In this document: positions 7,846-15,093 of the stretch, in pieces | Layout: every line of letters begins with the position of its first letter | How positions within the stretch are numbered: position 1 is the first letter of the stretch | Source: Streptomyces fradiae | GTDB taxonomy: Bacteria; Actinomycetota; Actinomycetes; Streptomycetales; Streptomycetaceae | Assembly: GCF_041270065.1 (NCBI RefSeq) | Contig: NZ_CP065958.1 | Location: 4,340,001 to 4,404,000, forward strand | Direction: 5' to 3' | Length of the DNA: 64,000 nucleotides | Made by a program: the position numbers and the translations under genes | The notes under the pieces: generated by a model | The model's input: the letters and a program-made list of their open reading frames with translations, nothing else | What the model was told of the DNA's origin: nothing | The model's database searches: none

Positions 7846-8594
7846 TCGGTGGAAGGTACCTGGGACTCGAACTGGTCGTATGGGATCGCGTGGTGCCAAG
7901 CGGCGTCGCGGACCTGGCAGGCGCGCAGGACCTCCACCGGGTTCGTGATCAGTTCGACGCCGGTCATGTGGTCGTCACCATCGAAGCGAAGTCGTGCGAT
8001 GACGCGCGAATCAAACAGCCAGAAGTCCTCTTCGGGGAGCTTCAGTTGGTCGGCGTCGCTCCGCCTCAGGTTCCGGATGTCCTCCCCTACGGCACTGTTT
8101 CGGCGGGCGTTGTCCAGGAGGTAGCGCTGGCCGAGGCTCGGCGGGTTGTCCACGATGCGTACCCGCTCGAACCGTTTGCCGAGTGCGGACTGTTCGCGCC
8201 GGGACACACACCACGGGTCGTCCAGGTCCCATCCGGCATCCTCGCCCCGGGCGAACCTGGCGTACGTCTCCGTCTCCTCGTCCGACGCGTACCGGCGGCG
8301 GGTCTCCAGCCGCCAGGCGGTGTGCTCGAAGGTCTCGAACATCCCGCCGAACTCCTCAAAGCTGATCACCATCGGCACCCGGTCCGCATCCCTTGGCGCG
8401 AAGTCGGCCAGGAGCACGCGAGGCACCACCACGAACCCCTCACCGGGCTTGACGTTGCGGAGTTGGGCCACGTCGTCGGGGTCGGTCACAGCGTCTCCTT
8501 GTACCAGGACCTCACCCGTGTCCAGGTCTTCGTACAGCGTCGGACAGCCGTCGTTGCCGGAGTTGGTGCCGATGAAGCGAAGTCGCCTTGCCAA
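7842..8594 (-). CDS. DUF6879 family protein with extra N-terminal domain
   Basis: A 250-aa protein. Residues about 80-245 carry the DUF6879 pattern: MVISFEEFGGMFETFEHTAWRLETRRRYASDEE, VDNPPSLGQRYLLDNARRNSAVGEDIRNL, EEDFWLFDSRVIARLRFD, and a basic/acidic C-terminus. Family members sit next to Scr1/WhiJ-type XRE regulators in Streptomyces and act with them genetically in development and antibiotic control; no enzymatic activity is known. The first 75 residues (GNDGCPTLYEDLDTGEVLVQGDAV, then KPGEGFVVVPRVLLADF) form a separate small beta domain that is often encoded as its own gene. ATG 8594 is the first gene of the leftward operon. Confidence 0.8.
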   Translation of the reverse strand: MARRLRFIGTNSGNDGCPTLYEDLDTGEVLVQGDAVTDPDDVAQLRNVKPGEGFVVVPRVLLADFAPRDADRVPMVISFEEFGGMFETFEHTAWRLETRRRYASDEETETYARFARGEDAGWDLDDPWCVSRREQSALGKRFERVRIVDNPPSLGQRYLLDNARRNSAVGEDIRNLRRSDADQLKLPEEDFWLFDSRVIARLRFDGDDHMTGVELITNPVEVLRACQVRDAAWHHAIPYDQFESQVPSTE

Positions 8595-8672
8595 CGTCGT
8601 TTCCCCTCTCGCCCGGATGGCCCGATCAGGCCGCGTCCAGGATGGAACCGCCGATGGTGTTCTGTCCGCCGT

Positions 8673-8694
8673 GATTCTCGAATATTCGCGAATC
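8673..8694. promoter_or_regulatory. 22-bp near-perfect palindrome, candidate operator of the DUF6879/Scr1 operon
   Basis: The sequence GATTC-T-CGAATATTCG-C-GAATC reads the same on both strands except for one mismatched pair. It contains the perfect 10-mer CGAATATTCG and the overlapping octamer TTCGCGAA. It lies 79 bp upstream of the first gene of the leftward operon and 57 bp from the IS left end, where an operator for the Scr1-type regulator would be expected. Its AT-rich core stands out from the surroundings. Confidence 0.6.
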
Positions 8695-8816
8695 GTTGAG
8701 AGGCTGCCCGATGCTGCACCCCGCGGCTGTGTGCTCGAATTTGGGGTGCTAAGGGCTGTCCCGTAAATGATCTTTGATCGGCATGGGTAAGGCTGTGCGA
8801 TGTGCGGCCTGCTCGC

Positions 8817-9587
8817 TCAGCCGGCAAGGGCGAGGTTGTGCAGGCGGGCGATGCCAAGCATGGCGTGATGCACGCCGTCACCCTTCAGGCGGCAGTCGCG
8901 CAGGATCTTCCAGCCCTTCATCCGGGCGAAGACGTGCTCGACGCGGGCACGGACCTTGCGGTGAGACGCGTTGTGTTCCTCTTTCCAAGCGGGCAGTTCG
9001 CTCTGCCTGGGGTCGCGGCGGTGCGGGATGATCAATCCGGTGCCTCGGTAGCCGCCGTCAGCGATTACCGTCGTGTTCCCGACGGCGTCCTTCGCGCCGG
9101 ACAGCGCCCATGCCTTGCAGTCGTTGCGGTTGCCGGGCAGGGGCCGGCCGACCACGACGACGAGCCGGGTGTCGGCGTCGATGACGACCTGGTGGTTGGT
9201 GGAGTACCGATAGTTCTTCGACCGCTCGGCGATGCTGTGGTCCCGGGTGGGAACCAGGGTGCCGTCCACGATGAGCACGGTGTCCTTGGCGAACCGTTTG
9301 CGGGGCTGGAGCGAGAACATCGGCCCGAGGTGGTCGATGATGCGGTCCGCTGCCGACTTCGAGATCCCGAACAGCGGCGCGAGCTGCCGCATGGTCAGGT
9401 TCGTGCGCCAGTACGCTGCGACCAGCAGGGCCCGGTCCTCCAGCGGAAGGCTCCACGGCCGGCCCTTGCGGACCGCGTCCGCACCTGCGCGACGCAGCAC
9501 CGTCACCAGCTTCCCGAAGGCGCGCGGGCTCAGCCCGGAGAACGGTGGTATCCAGGACGGCTCCGACGCCGTGATCACACCAGCCAC
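8817..9587 (-). CDS. IS5-family DDE transposase
   Basis: A 256-aa transposase from the GTG at 9587 (VAGVITASEPSWIPPF), a start typical of this group; the frame is open 27 codons further upstream. The N-terminal HTH (FGKLVTVLRRAGADAV, RQLAPLFGISKSAADRIIDHLG) is followed by the catalytic domain: Asp108 in TVLIVDGTLVP, Asp177 in TTVIADGGYRG, and Glu217 in RARVEHVFARMKGWKIL (the usual R-x-x-E with K/R seven on). All three acidic residues are present and the frame is unbroken, so the enzyme is probably functional. Its C-terminus ends 65 bp from the IS left end. Confidence 0.9.
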   Translation of the reverse strand: MAGVITASEPSWIPPFSGLSPRAFGKLVTVLRRAGADAVRKGRPWSLPLEDRALLVAAYWRTNLTMRQLAPLFGISKSAADRIIDHLGPMFSLQPRKRFAKDTVLIVDGTLVPTRDHSIAERSKNYRYSTNHQVVIDADTRLVVVVGRPLPGNRNDCKAWALSGAKDAVGNTTVIADGGYRGTGLIIPHRRDPRQSELPAWKEEHNASHRKVRARVEHVFARMKGWKILRDCRLKGDGVHHAMLGIARLHNLALAG

Positions 9588-9681
9588 GGCAAGATCATTC
9601 CGCTGTCGGGCTGCCGCCCGGGCTCTGCCCGCAGCACGGAAATCAGGCGACCGGGCCTGGCGCATCATCCAGGATGACCCT

Positions 9682-10062
9682 ATGAGCCAAGACCTTGTGA
9701 CGTTCCTCCGCGCACGGCTGGACGAGGAGGCCGACCTGGCCCGACGCTGCGAGGGTGACGGCTGCGGAGAGTGGACCTCTCACGGGCACACAGTCGACTT
9801 CTGCCAAGGAGAACTCTCCGGCTTCCATCCCACGATCGCCCTGCACGTCGCGCTACACGACCCGGCTCGCGTCCTGCGGGAGGTCGAGGCCAAGCGACGC
9901 GTGCTCTCCCGCCATGTCCTCAGTCCTGCCACGGGCGACCCCGAACTGCCGTGGGACAACCGCGATGACTGCCAGTACGACGGCGAGACCTGGCCATGCG
10001 ATGACCTGCTCGACCTCGCATCACCCTACGCCGATCACCCTGAGTACCCCCGACGCCCTTGA
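9682..10062 (+). CDS. DUF6221 family protein carried inside the IS
   Basis: A 126-aa protein starting MSQDLVTFLRARLDEEADLARR, with HDPARVLREVEAKRRVLSRHVLSP in the middle and the acidic/aromatic tail DLASPYADHPEYPRRP. This is the diagnostic layout of DUF6221, a family common in Streptomyces and their phages, of unknown function. ATG 9682 follows AGGATG. It is divergent from the transposase (94-bp gap) and ends 27 bp before the right inverted repeat, so it lies wholly within the transposable unit. It may be accidental cargo or a helper; nothing in the sequence shows enzymatic activity. Confidence 0.75.
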   Translation: MSQDLVTFLRARLDEEADLARRCEGDGCGEWTSHGHTVDFCQGELSGFHPTIALHVALHDPARVLREVEAKRRVLSRHVLSPATGDPELPWDNRDDCQYDGETWPCDDLLDLASPYADHPEYPRRP

Positions 10063-10128
10063 CGCGGAGATCGTTTACGGGACAGCCCTTAGATGCCTTA
10101 GCGGGGCATGCGAACATTAGTGCGCAAT

Positions 10129-10146
10129 TCACTAGTTCTGGTGAAG
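10129..10146. repeat. Small hairpin near the left side of the tnpB element
   Basis: TTCAC and GTGAA flank an 8-base loop about 50 bp upstream of tnpB. IS200/IS605-type ends carry subterminal hairpins, so this may mark the left end. The stem is only 5 bp and the true element border could not be fixed by eye. Confidence 0.3.
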
Positions 10147-10195
10147 TGAGGGTGAGTGGCGCCGTTTGTGAGAAGTGCACCCTACTGTTCGAGTC

Positions 10196-11332
10196 ATGAA
10201 GCAGGTGGTGCGGGTGAAGCTGCTGCCAACGCCCGAGCAGGCGCTGGCACTTGCCCAGACCCTCGACGCCTGCAACCGGGCTGCGAACTGGCTCTCCCGT
10301 CGGGCGTTCGAACGTGGGGTGGCATCCCGAGCCCGCTTGCAGACGCTCGCGTATGCCGACCTGAAGGCGCGGGGCTTGTCCGCGCAGCCTGCTCTGCACG
10401 TGCTGCGTAAGGTCGCCGACGCCTACACCGCGCTCAAGGCGAACCTGAAAGCCGGAAACCTGGGCAAGCCCGGTTCGGAGCGTCACCACAGGGTCAGCTG
10501 CAAGCCGATCGCATTCCGTCGGGATGCGGCGCAGCCCTACGACGATCGCTGCTTGTCCTGGCAGATGTCCGAGCGGACGGTGTCCATTTGGACCGTGAAC
10601 GGTCGGATGAAGAACCTTGCCTTCACGGGACATGCCGATCAGCTTGAGCTCATTGAAGAGCACCGGAGGGGCGAGTCGGATCTGGTGTGCCAGGCCGGCC
10701 AGTGGTACCTCATCGCCACCTGCGATGTCCCAGACGCCGGATTGAATATGCGCCCGGTGGGGTTTGTCGGGGTGGACTTGGGGATCGTGAACATCGCCAC
10801 GACCTCCACTGGTACACGCCACTGTGGACGCGTGCTGAATCGACGACGGGGGGCGGACCGGAAGCTGCGGGCCAAGTTGCAGAAGAAGGGCACGAAGTCC
10901 GCCAAGCGCCGGGCGAGAAACATCAACCATAAGATCAGTAAGAGCATCGTGGCGGAGGCTCAACGCACCGGTCGCGGGATTGCCCTGGAGGACCTCACGG
11001 GCATCCGAGAGCGGGCACGGCTACGAAAGCCCCAACGCGTCACGCTGCACTCCTGGTCCTTTCGTCAACTCGGCGCCTTCATCGCCTACAAGGCCAAGCG
11101 CGCCGGGGTTCCACTGGTGTACGTGAATCCGGCATACACCAGCCAGGAATGCTCGCTGTGCCACCACATCGACAGACGTAACCGGCCCGCACAGGCCCGG
11201 TTCGCATGCAGGTCCTGCGGCTTCGTTGAGCACGCCGACCTGAACTCGTCCCACAACATCTCCCTACGCGGTTGGTGGATGTGGGTCTGCGGGGCCGAGT
11301 CACAGGCCCCTGCGCTCACCCTCGTCGCGTGA
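10196..11332 (+). CDS. tnpB: TnpB, RNA-guided endonuclease of an IS200/IS605-type element
   Basis: A 378-aa OrfB/TnpB protein. The N-terminal helix-turn-helix/REC-like part begins MKQVVRVKLLPTPEQALAL. The RuvC domain has all three acidic residues: Asp194 (FVGVDLGIVNIA), Glu265 (GIALEDLTGIRER) and Asp348 (HADLNSSHNI). A zinc finger lies between the last two: C319-x2-C322 and C338-x2-C341. The gene is intact. ATG 10196 gives the canonical KQVVRVKLLP start. No TnpA lies nearby, so mobility would need a TnpA in trans. TnpB proteins cut DNA guided by an omega-RNA that overlaps the gene's 3' end, which places a candidate RNA at about 11200-11450. Confidence 0.92.
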   Translation: MKQVVRVKLLPTPEQALALAQTLDACNRAANWLSRRAFERGVASRARLQTLAYADLKARGLSAQPALHVLRKVADAYTALKANLKAGNLGKPGSERHHRVSCKPIAFRRDAAQPYDDRCLSWQMSERTVSIWTVNGRMKNLAFTGHADQLELIEEHRRGESDLVCQAGQWYLIATCDVPDAGLNMRPVGFVGVDLGIVNIATTSTGTRHCGRVLNRRRGADRKLRAKLQKKGTKSAKRRARNINHKISKSIVAEAQRTGRGIALEDLTGIRERARLRKPQRVTLHSWSFRQLGAFIAYKAKRAGVPLVYVNPAYTSQECSLCHHIDRRNRPAQARFACRSCGFVEHADLNSSHNISLRGWWMWVCGAESQAPALTLVA

Positions 11333-11450
11333 GCGCTGGACGCAGCCGGGACCATCACGGCCAGTGATGACCCGAGCAGCAAGCCCGGGCCGCCAGCCCT
11401 GGGCAGTTGACGGGGCACTCCTGGGACGTCCTCGGGATCTAGCACCCCGG
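11200..11450 (+). ncRNA. Candidate omega-RNA (reRNA) region at the 3' end of tnpB
   Basis: TnpB guide RNAs normally span the end of tnpB and the element's right end, with the guide just outside. The 125 bp after the tnpB stop are G/C-rich with several short complementary segments (for example CCCGGGC near 11384 and CAGCCCTGGGC near 11394) and contain no gene. Position is inferred from the family, not from a recognised consensus, and the exact right end is unresolved. Confidence 0.35.
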
Positions 11451-11458
11451 AGAACTGA

Positions 11459-12466
11459 CTACGGGATCAGGACCACCTTGCCGATCGTGCCCCGCGTCTC
11501 CAGCGCCCGGTGGGCCCGTGCCGCCTCCGCGAGGGGGAAGCGGTGGACCGCCGGGCGCAGGGTGCCGTCGGTCGCGGCGGCGAGGGCGGCGAGTTCGAGG
11601 TTGCGGATGTCGCCGCCGGCCTTCTGGAGCATGACGGGGCCGAGGACGGACTCCGAGGTGATGCCGCGGGCGGCGAGTTCGTCGTGGGTGAAGGTGAGCG
11701 GCTCGCCGTCGTGGAGGCCCGCGCCGGACCAGCCGAAGACGAGGTGCTGCCCGCCCTTGCCGAGCAGGTCGACGGCGGCCCGTCCGGTGTCGCCGCCCAC
11801 CGAGTCGAAGACGACGGTCGCGGTGCGGTTCCCGAGGGCGTCGAGGTACGCGCGGACCTCGGCCGGCCAGTCCGGCGCCGTGTAGTCGACGGCGAGGTCC
11901 GCGCCGTTCGCGCGGACCCGGGCCACCTTCTCGGGGCCGCCGGCCAGGCCGATGACGACGGCGCCCGCGTTCTTCGCGTACTGCACGAGCAGCGTGCCGA
12001 TGCCGCCCGCCGCGGCCGGGACGACGGCCACCGAGTCCGGGCCGAGCTCGGTGAACTGCAGGATCCCGAGCGTCGTACGGCCCGTGCCGATCATCGCGAC
12101 CGCCTCCGCGTCCCCGAGCTGCTCGGGCAGCGCGTGCAGGCGGGCCGCGTCGGTGACGGCGAGCTCCGCGTAACCCCCGGGTGCCATGCCGAGGTGGGCG
12201 ACCACCCGGCGCCCGAGCCACGCCGGGTCGGTGCCCTCGCCGAGGGCGTCGACCGTGCCGGCGACCTCGCGGCCGGGGACGGTGGGCAGGGCGGCGGGCG
12301 CCGGGAAGGGGCCGGTCGCGCCCTCGCGCAGGGCCGTGTCGAGGAGGTGCACGCCGGCCGCCGTCACCTTGACGCGGACCTGGCCGGGGCCGGGGACCGG
12401 GTCCGGGACCTCCTCGTACGTCAGGTTCTCGGCCGGGCCGAAGGCGTGGAGGCGGATGGCGTGCAT
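11459..12466 (-). CDS. Zinc-independent quinone oxidoreductase (MDR superfamily)
   Basis: A 335-aa protein. The N-terminal GroES-like domain begins MHAIRLHAFGPAENLTYEEVPDP. PTVPGREVAGTVDALGEG is the QOR active-site region. The Rossmann domain has VAVVPAAAGGIGTLLVQYAKNAGA for NADPH, and the C-terminal RFPLAEAARAHRALETRGTIGKVVL is the standard closing motif. The zinc ligands of alcohol dehydrogenases are absent, placing it among NADPH:quinone reductases. ATG 12466 is used rather than the upstream in-frame start because the MHAIRL start matches the family. It is 68 bp downstream of the flavoprotein gene on the same strand. Confidence 0.88.
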   Translation of the reverse strand: MHAIRLHAFGPAENLTYEEVPDPVPGPGQVRVKVTAAGVHLLDTALREGATGPFPAPAALPTVPGREVAGTVDALGEGTDPAWLGRRVVAHLGMAPGGYAELAVTDAARLHALPEQLGDAEAVAMIGTGRTTLGILQFTELGPDSVAVVPAAAGGIGTLLVQYAKNAGAVVIGLAGGPEKVARVRANGADLAVDYTAPDWPAEVRAYLDALGNRTATVVFDSVGGDTGRAAVDLLGKGGQHLVFGWSGAGLHDGEPLTFTHDELAARGITSESVLGPVMLQKAGGDIRNLELAALAAATDGTLRPAVHRFPLAEAARAHRALETRGTIGKVVLIP

Positions 12467-12534
12467 GGTGGCTCCCCGGTGGTCGACGGTGTCTTCCCGT
12501 ACGGATGTCTTCCGAACAGGGACAGCCTCCGACC

Positions 12535-13719
12535 TCAAGCTGACTTGAGGTCAAGGGGTTCGATACGGTGCTCCGCCCGCATCGCCAGCGACACCGCCTC
12601 CACCGCGCTCGTGAACGACACCTCCGCCAGCACGCCCGGCGCCGCCACCTGGTCGCCGGCCAGGTACACGCCGTCGCCCCGGTCCACCGCCGGCCGGTCC
12701 CGCCAGGTCGTGCCGGGGCGGTCGACCGCCCCCGTACGCCCGTTGCTCACGGCCTCGCGCCGCCACACCGCGCGCTCGCGCCAGCCCGCGAAGCCCAGGT
12801 CGAGCAGCCGCTCCGCGTGCGCGACGCCGTCCGCCTTCGACTCGCTGGCGGCGATCGGCAGCTGCGCCTGGATCAGCTCCTGGCCGGCCGGGGCGAGGCC
12901 CGGGTCCTGGGTGGTGAACCGTTCCACCCAGCCCGGCGCGTCCAGGTCCGAGATCGCGAACGGGTCGCCCTTACGGCTGCGCAGCGCCAGGTCCATCAGC
13001 ACCGTGCGGCCCGACTCCCAGGTCAGCGACGGGTCGCCGAGCAGCCGGGCGGCGGCCGGCAGCGCGGTCGCGACGACCACCGGGCCGGCGTCGCGGGGCA
13101 GGTCGCCGAGCGCGGCGATCCGGGCCGAGGTCTCGATCCGTACGCCCGTCTGCCGGGCGCGGTCCGCCATCCGTCCGATCAGCCGGCCCCAGCCGCCCTT
13201 GACGAAGTGCGCCTCGGGCGGGAGCGCGGCGGCCCGGTGCAGCCGCTCCTGGACGAAGCGGGCGGACAGGGCGCCCGGGTCGTGGTGGTAGAGCGCCACT
13301 CCGCTGTACGCGGCGGCGGCGCGGGCCGCCTCCGGGCCGGCGAGCCGGGTCGCCCAGGTGCGGAAGTCGACGTCGACCGGCGCCTGTTCGCCCGTACGGA
13401 GCGTCTGGCGCAGCATCCCGAGCGGCGGGACCCGGCGCAGCGCGCCGCGGTGGTGGAAGCGCAGCTTGGCGGCCTCGCGCAGCGGCAGCGGGGCGAGCTC
13501 GCCGAGCAGGCCGCGCTGGTGCAGCCAGGTCCAGTGGGGGCCGCCGTTGTAGATCGCGTGCGGGCCCTCGTTGGTCAGGTACGGGCCCTCGGCGGTGCGG
13601 GCGCGGCCGCCGAGCGTGTGGTGGGCCTCGTACAGGGTGACCCGGGCGCCCGCCTCGGCGGCGGTGACGGCCGCGGTGAGTCCGGCGAAGCCGCCGCCGA
13701 TGATCGTGATCTTCCGCAT
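12535..13719 (-). CDS. FAD-dependent amine-oxidase/phytoene-desaturase-like protein
   Basis: A 394-aa flavoprotein. ITIIGGGFAGLTAAVTAAEAGARVTLYEAHHTLGGRAR is a complete N-terminal FAD-binding motif of the flavin-containing amine oxidase superfamily. GVYLAGDQVAAPGVLAEVSFTSAVEAV is the matching C-terminal FAD motif. The middle, with SARFVQERLHRAAALPPEAHFVKGGWGRLIGRMADRARQTGVRIETSARI, is the phytoene-dehydrogenase/protoporphyrinogen-oxidase arrangement. ATG 13719 is the start matching the motif; the upstream extension crosses the intergenic region. No carotenoid genes are adjacent, so the substrate is unknown. Confidence 0.85.
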   Translation of the reverse strand: MRKITIIGGGFAGLTAAVTAAEAGARVTLYEAHHTLGGRARTAEGPYLTNEGPHAIYNGGPHWTWLHQRGLLGELAPLPLREAAKLRFHHRGALRRVPPLGMLRQTLRTGEQAPVDVDFRTWATRLAGPEAARAAAAYSGVALYHHDPGALSARFVQERLHRAAALPPEAHFVKGGWGRLIGRMADRARQTGVRIETSARIAALGDLPRDAGPVVVATALPAAARLLGDPSLTWESGRTVLMDLALRSRKGDPFAISDLDAPGWVERFTTQDPGLAPAGQELIQAQLPIAASESKADGVAHAERLLDLGFAGWRERAVWRREAVSNGRTGAVDRPGTTWRDRPAVDRGDGVYLAGDQVAAPGVLAEVSFTSAVEAVSLAMRAEHRIEPLDLKSA

Positions 13720-13834
13720 CTCTCGTCTCCCTCGGCTCCCTCGTGTGGGGTTACGAAGACGGGACGGGTGGCGGGGGCCGGGTTGTGACATCGGCGGCGG
13801 GGCATTGTCAGTGGCGTGCGTCACGATGGATGCC

Positions 13835-14497
13835 ATGAAGAGGAAGAGCGTCGTGAGGCCCCGCGAGCCCGAGGTCCGGCTGCCCCCGCTGGAGCCGTAC
13901 GAGGGCGGTCTGGAGCCGGACGGGGACTACGACGGCCTGGAGCTCACCGGTCTGGATCTGACCGGCCAGGACGGGGCGGGGGCGCGCTTCCTAGACTGCG
14001 CGCTGCGTGACTGCGGGCTGGACGGGGCCCGGCTGACGGCGGCGCGGCTCCTCGATTCGGTGCTCACGGGGGTACGGGGGGTGGGCACCGATCTCGCGGG
14101 GGCGCAGCTGCGGGACGTGGAGCTGGTGGACGCGCGGCTCGGCGGGGCGCAGCTGCACGGGGCGGTGTTCGAGCGGGTGAGGGTGAGAGGGGGGAAGATC
14201 GACTATCTGAATCTGCGGAAGGCGAGGCTGAAGGACGTCGTCTTCGACGGGTGCGTGCTCGACGAGCCGGACTTCGCGGGCGCGGTGCTTGAGCGGGTGG
14301 AGTTCCGGGACTGCGTGCTGACGGGGGCGGACTTCAGCGGGGTGCGGCTGAAGGACGTGGATCTGCGGACGGTGCAGCGGCTTCAGATCGCGCGCGGGGT
14401 GGACGCGCTGGCGGGGGCGGTGATCTCCACGGCGCAGCTGCTCGACCTGGCGCCGGTGTTCGCGGCGCAGTTGGGGGTGCGGGTGGAGGACGCGTAG
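13835..14497 (+). CDS. Pentapeptide-repeat protein
   Basis: A 220-aa protein built from degenerate A(D/N)LxX repeats from about residue 40: DYDGLELTGLDLTGQDGAGARFLD, CALRDCGLDGARLTAARLLDSVL, TDLAGAQLRDVELVDARLGGAQLHG, continuing to ADFSGVRLKDVDL. These repeats form a right-handed quadrilateral beta-helix. Some members (Qnr, MfpA) mimic DNA and protect gyrase; most have no assigned role. The N-terminus is basic (MKRKSVVRPREPE), then Pro/Glu-rich. ATG 13835 is chosen; ATG 13826 in the same frame is an alternative. It is divergent from the amine-oxidase-like gene with about 115 bp between. Confidence 0.85.
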   Translation: MKRKSVVRPREPEVRLPPLEPYEGGLEPDGDYDGLELTGLDLTGQDGAGARFLDCALRDCGLDGARLTAARLLDSVLTGVRGVGTDLAGAQLRDVELVDARLGGAQLHGAVFERVRVRGGKIDYLNLRKARLKDVVFDGCVLDEPDFAGAVLERVEFRDCVLTGADFSGVRLKDVDLRTVQRLQIARGVDALAGAVISTAQLLDLAPVFAAQLGVRVEDA

Positions 14498-14506
14498 CCC
14501 TGCCGG

Positions 14507-15007
14507 TCAGGGGAGGCGGGGGAAGCGGGCCTGGAGGTCCCAGATCGCCGGGTTGTCCGCGAGGCCCTCGTGCATGTCGGTGAGGTCGGCGATCAGGTCG
14601 TGCAGGAAGTCGCGGGCCTCGCGGCGCAGTTCGCCGTGGTTGAAGGTGAGGGCCGGTTCGTCGCCCGGCATCCAGTCGGCCTCGACGTCCACCCAGCCGA
14701 AGCGCCGCTCGAACAGCATGCGGTCGGAGGACTCGGTGAAGTCCAGCTCCGCGTACTGGGGGCGGGAGGCGCGGCTGCCCTGCGGGTCGCGGTCCAGCTG
14801 CTCGACGATGTCGCACAGCGCCCACGCGAAGTCGAGCACCGGCACCCATCCCCAGGCTGTGGACACCTCCTGGTCCTTCACGGTGTCCGCGAGATACACG
14901 TCGCCGCAGAACAGGTCGTGCCGCAGGGAGCGGACGTCCGCCGCGCGGTAGTTCGTCTGCGGGGGGTCCGGGAAGCGGCGGGAGAGCGAGTAGCCGATGT
15001 CGAGCAC
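14507..15007 (-). CDS. Conserved hypothetical protein
   Basis: A 166-aa acidic soluble protein starting at GTG 15007 with LDIGYSLSRRFPD. It contains many aromatic residues (AWGWVPVLDFAWALCDIVEQ, RRFGWVDVEADW) and ends ADNPAIWDLQARFPRLP. Helix-rich stretches such as LRREARDFLHDLIADLTDMHEGL suggest a compact globular protein. I do not recognise its family with certainty; it may be one of the many actinobacterial DUF proteins. No signal peptide or membrane helix is seen. The frame stays open upstream but would overlap the next gene heavily, so GTG 15007 is preferred. It ends 10 bp from the end of the convergent pentapeptide gene. Confidence 0.65.
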   Translation of the reverse strand: MLDIGYSLSRRFPDPPQTNYRAADVRSLRHDLFCGDVYLADTVKDQEVSTAWGWVPVLDFAWALCDIVEQLDRDPQGSRASRPQYAELDFTESSDRMLFERRFGWVDVEADWMPGDEPALTFNHGELRREARDFLHDLIADLTDMHEGLADNPAIWDLQARFPRLP

Positions 15008-15093
15008 CCGTCGATGGTCCCACGCCGCCCGCGCCCCGGACCCCGCGCGGGTCCCGGAACCCGCCCCGGCGGGCCCGGGGCCGGGCCCGGGGC

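Larger units (their letters stand above)
8752..10089. mobile_element. IS5-family insertion sequence, 1338 bp, with TA target duplication and a DUF6221 passenger gene
   Basis: The left end AGGGCTGTCCCGTAAATGATC (from 8752) and the right end GATCGTTTACGGGACAGCCCT (to 10089) are inverted repeats differing at one position in about 21. The dinucleotide TA flanks both ends (8750-8751 and 10090-10091), the target duplication expected of this IS5 subgroup. Inside are a leftward DDE transposase gene and a rightward DUF6221 gene. Both ends and the duplication are intact, so this is a recent or recently mobile copy. It is inserted just upstream of the DUF6879/Scr1 operon. Confidence 0.85.
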
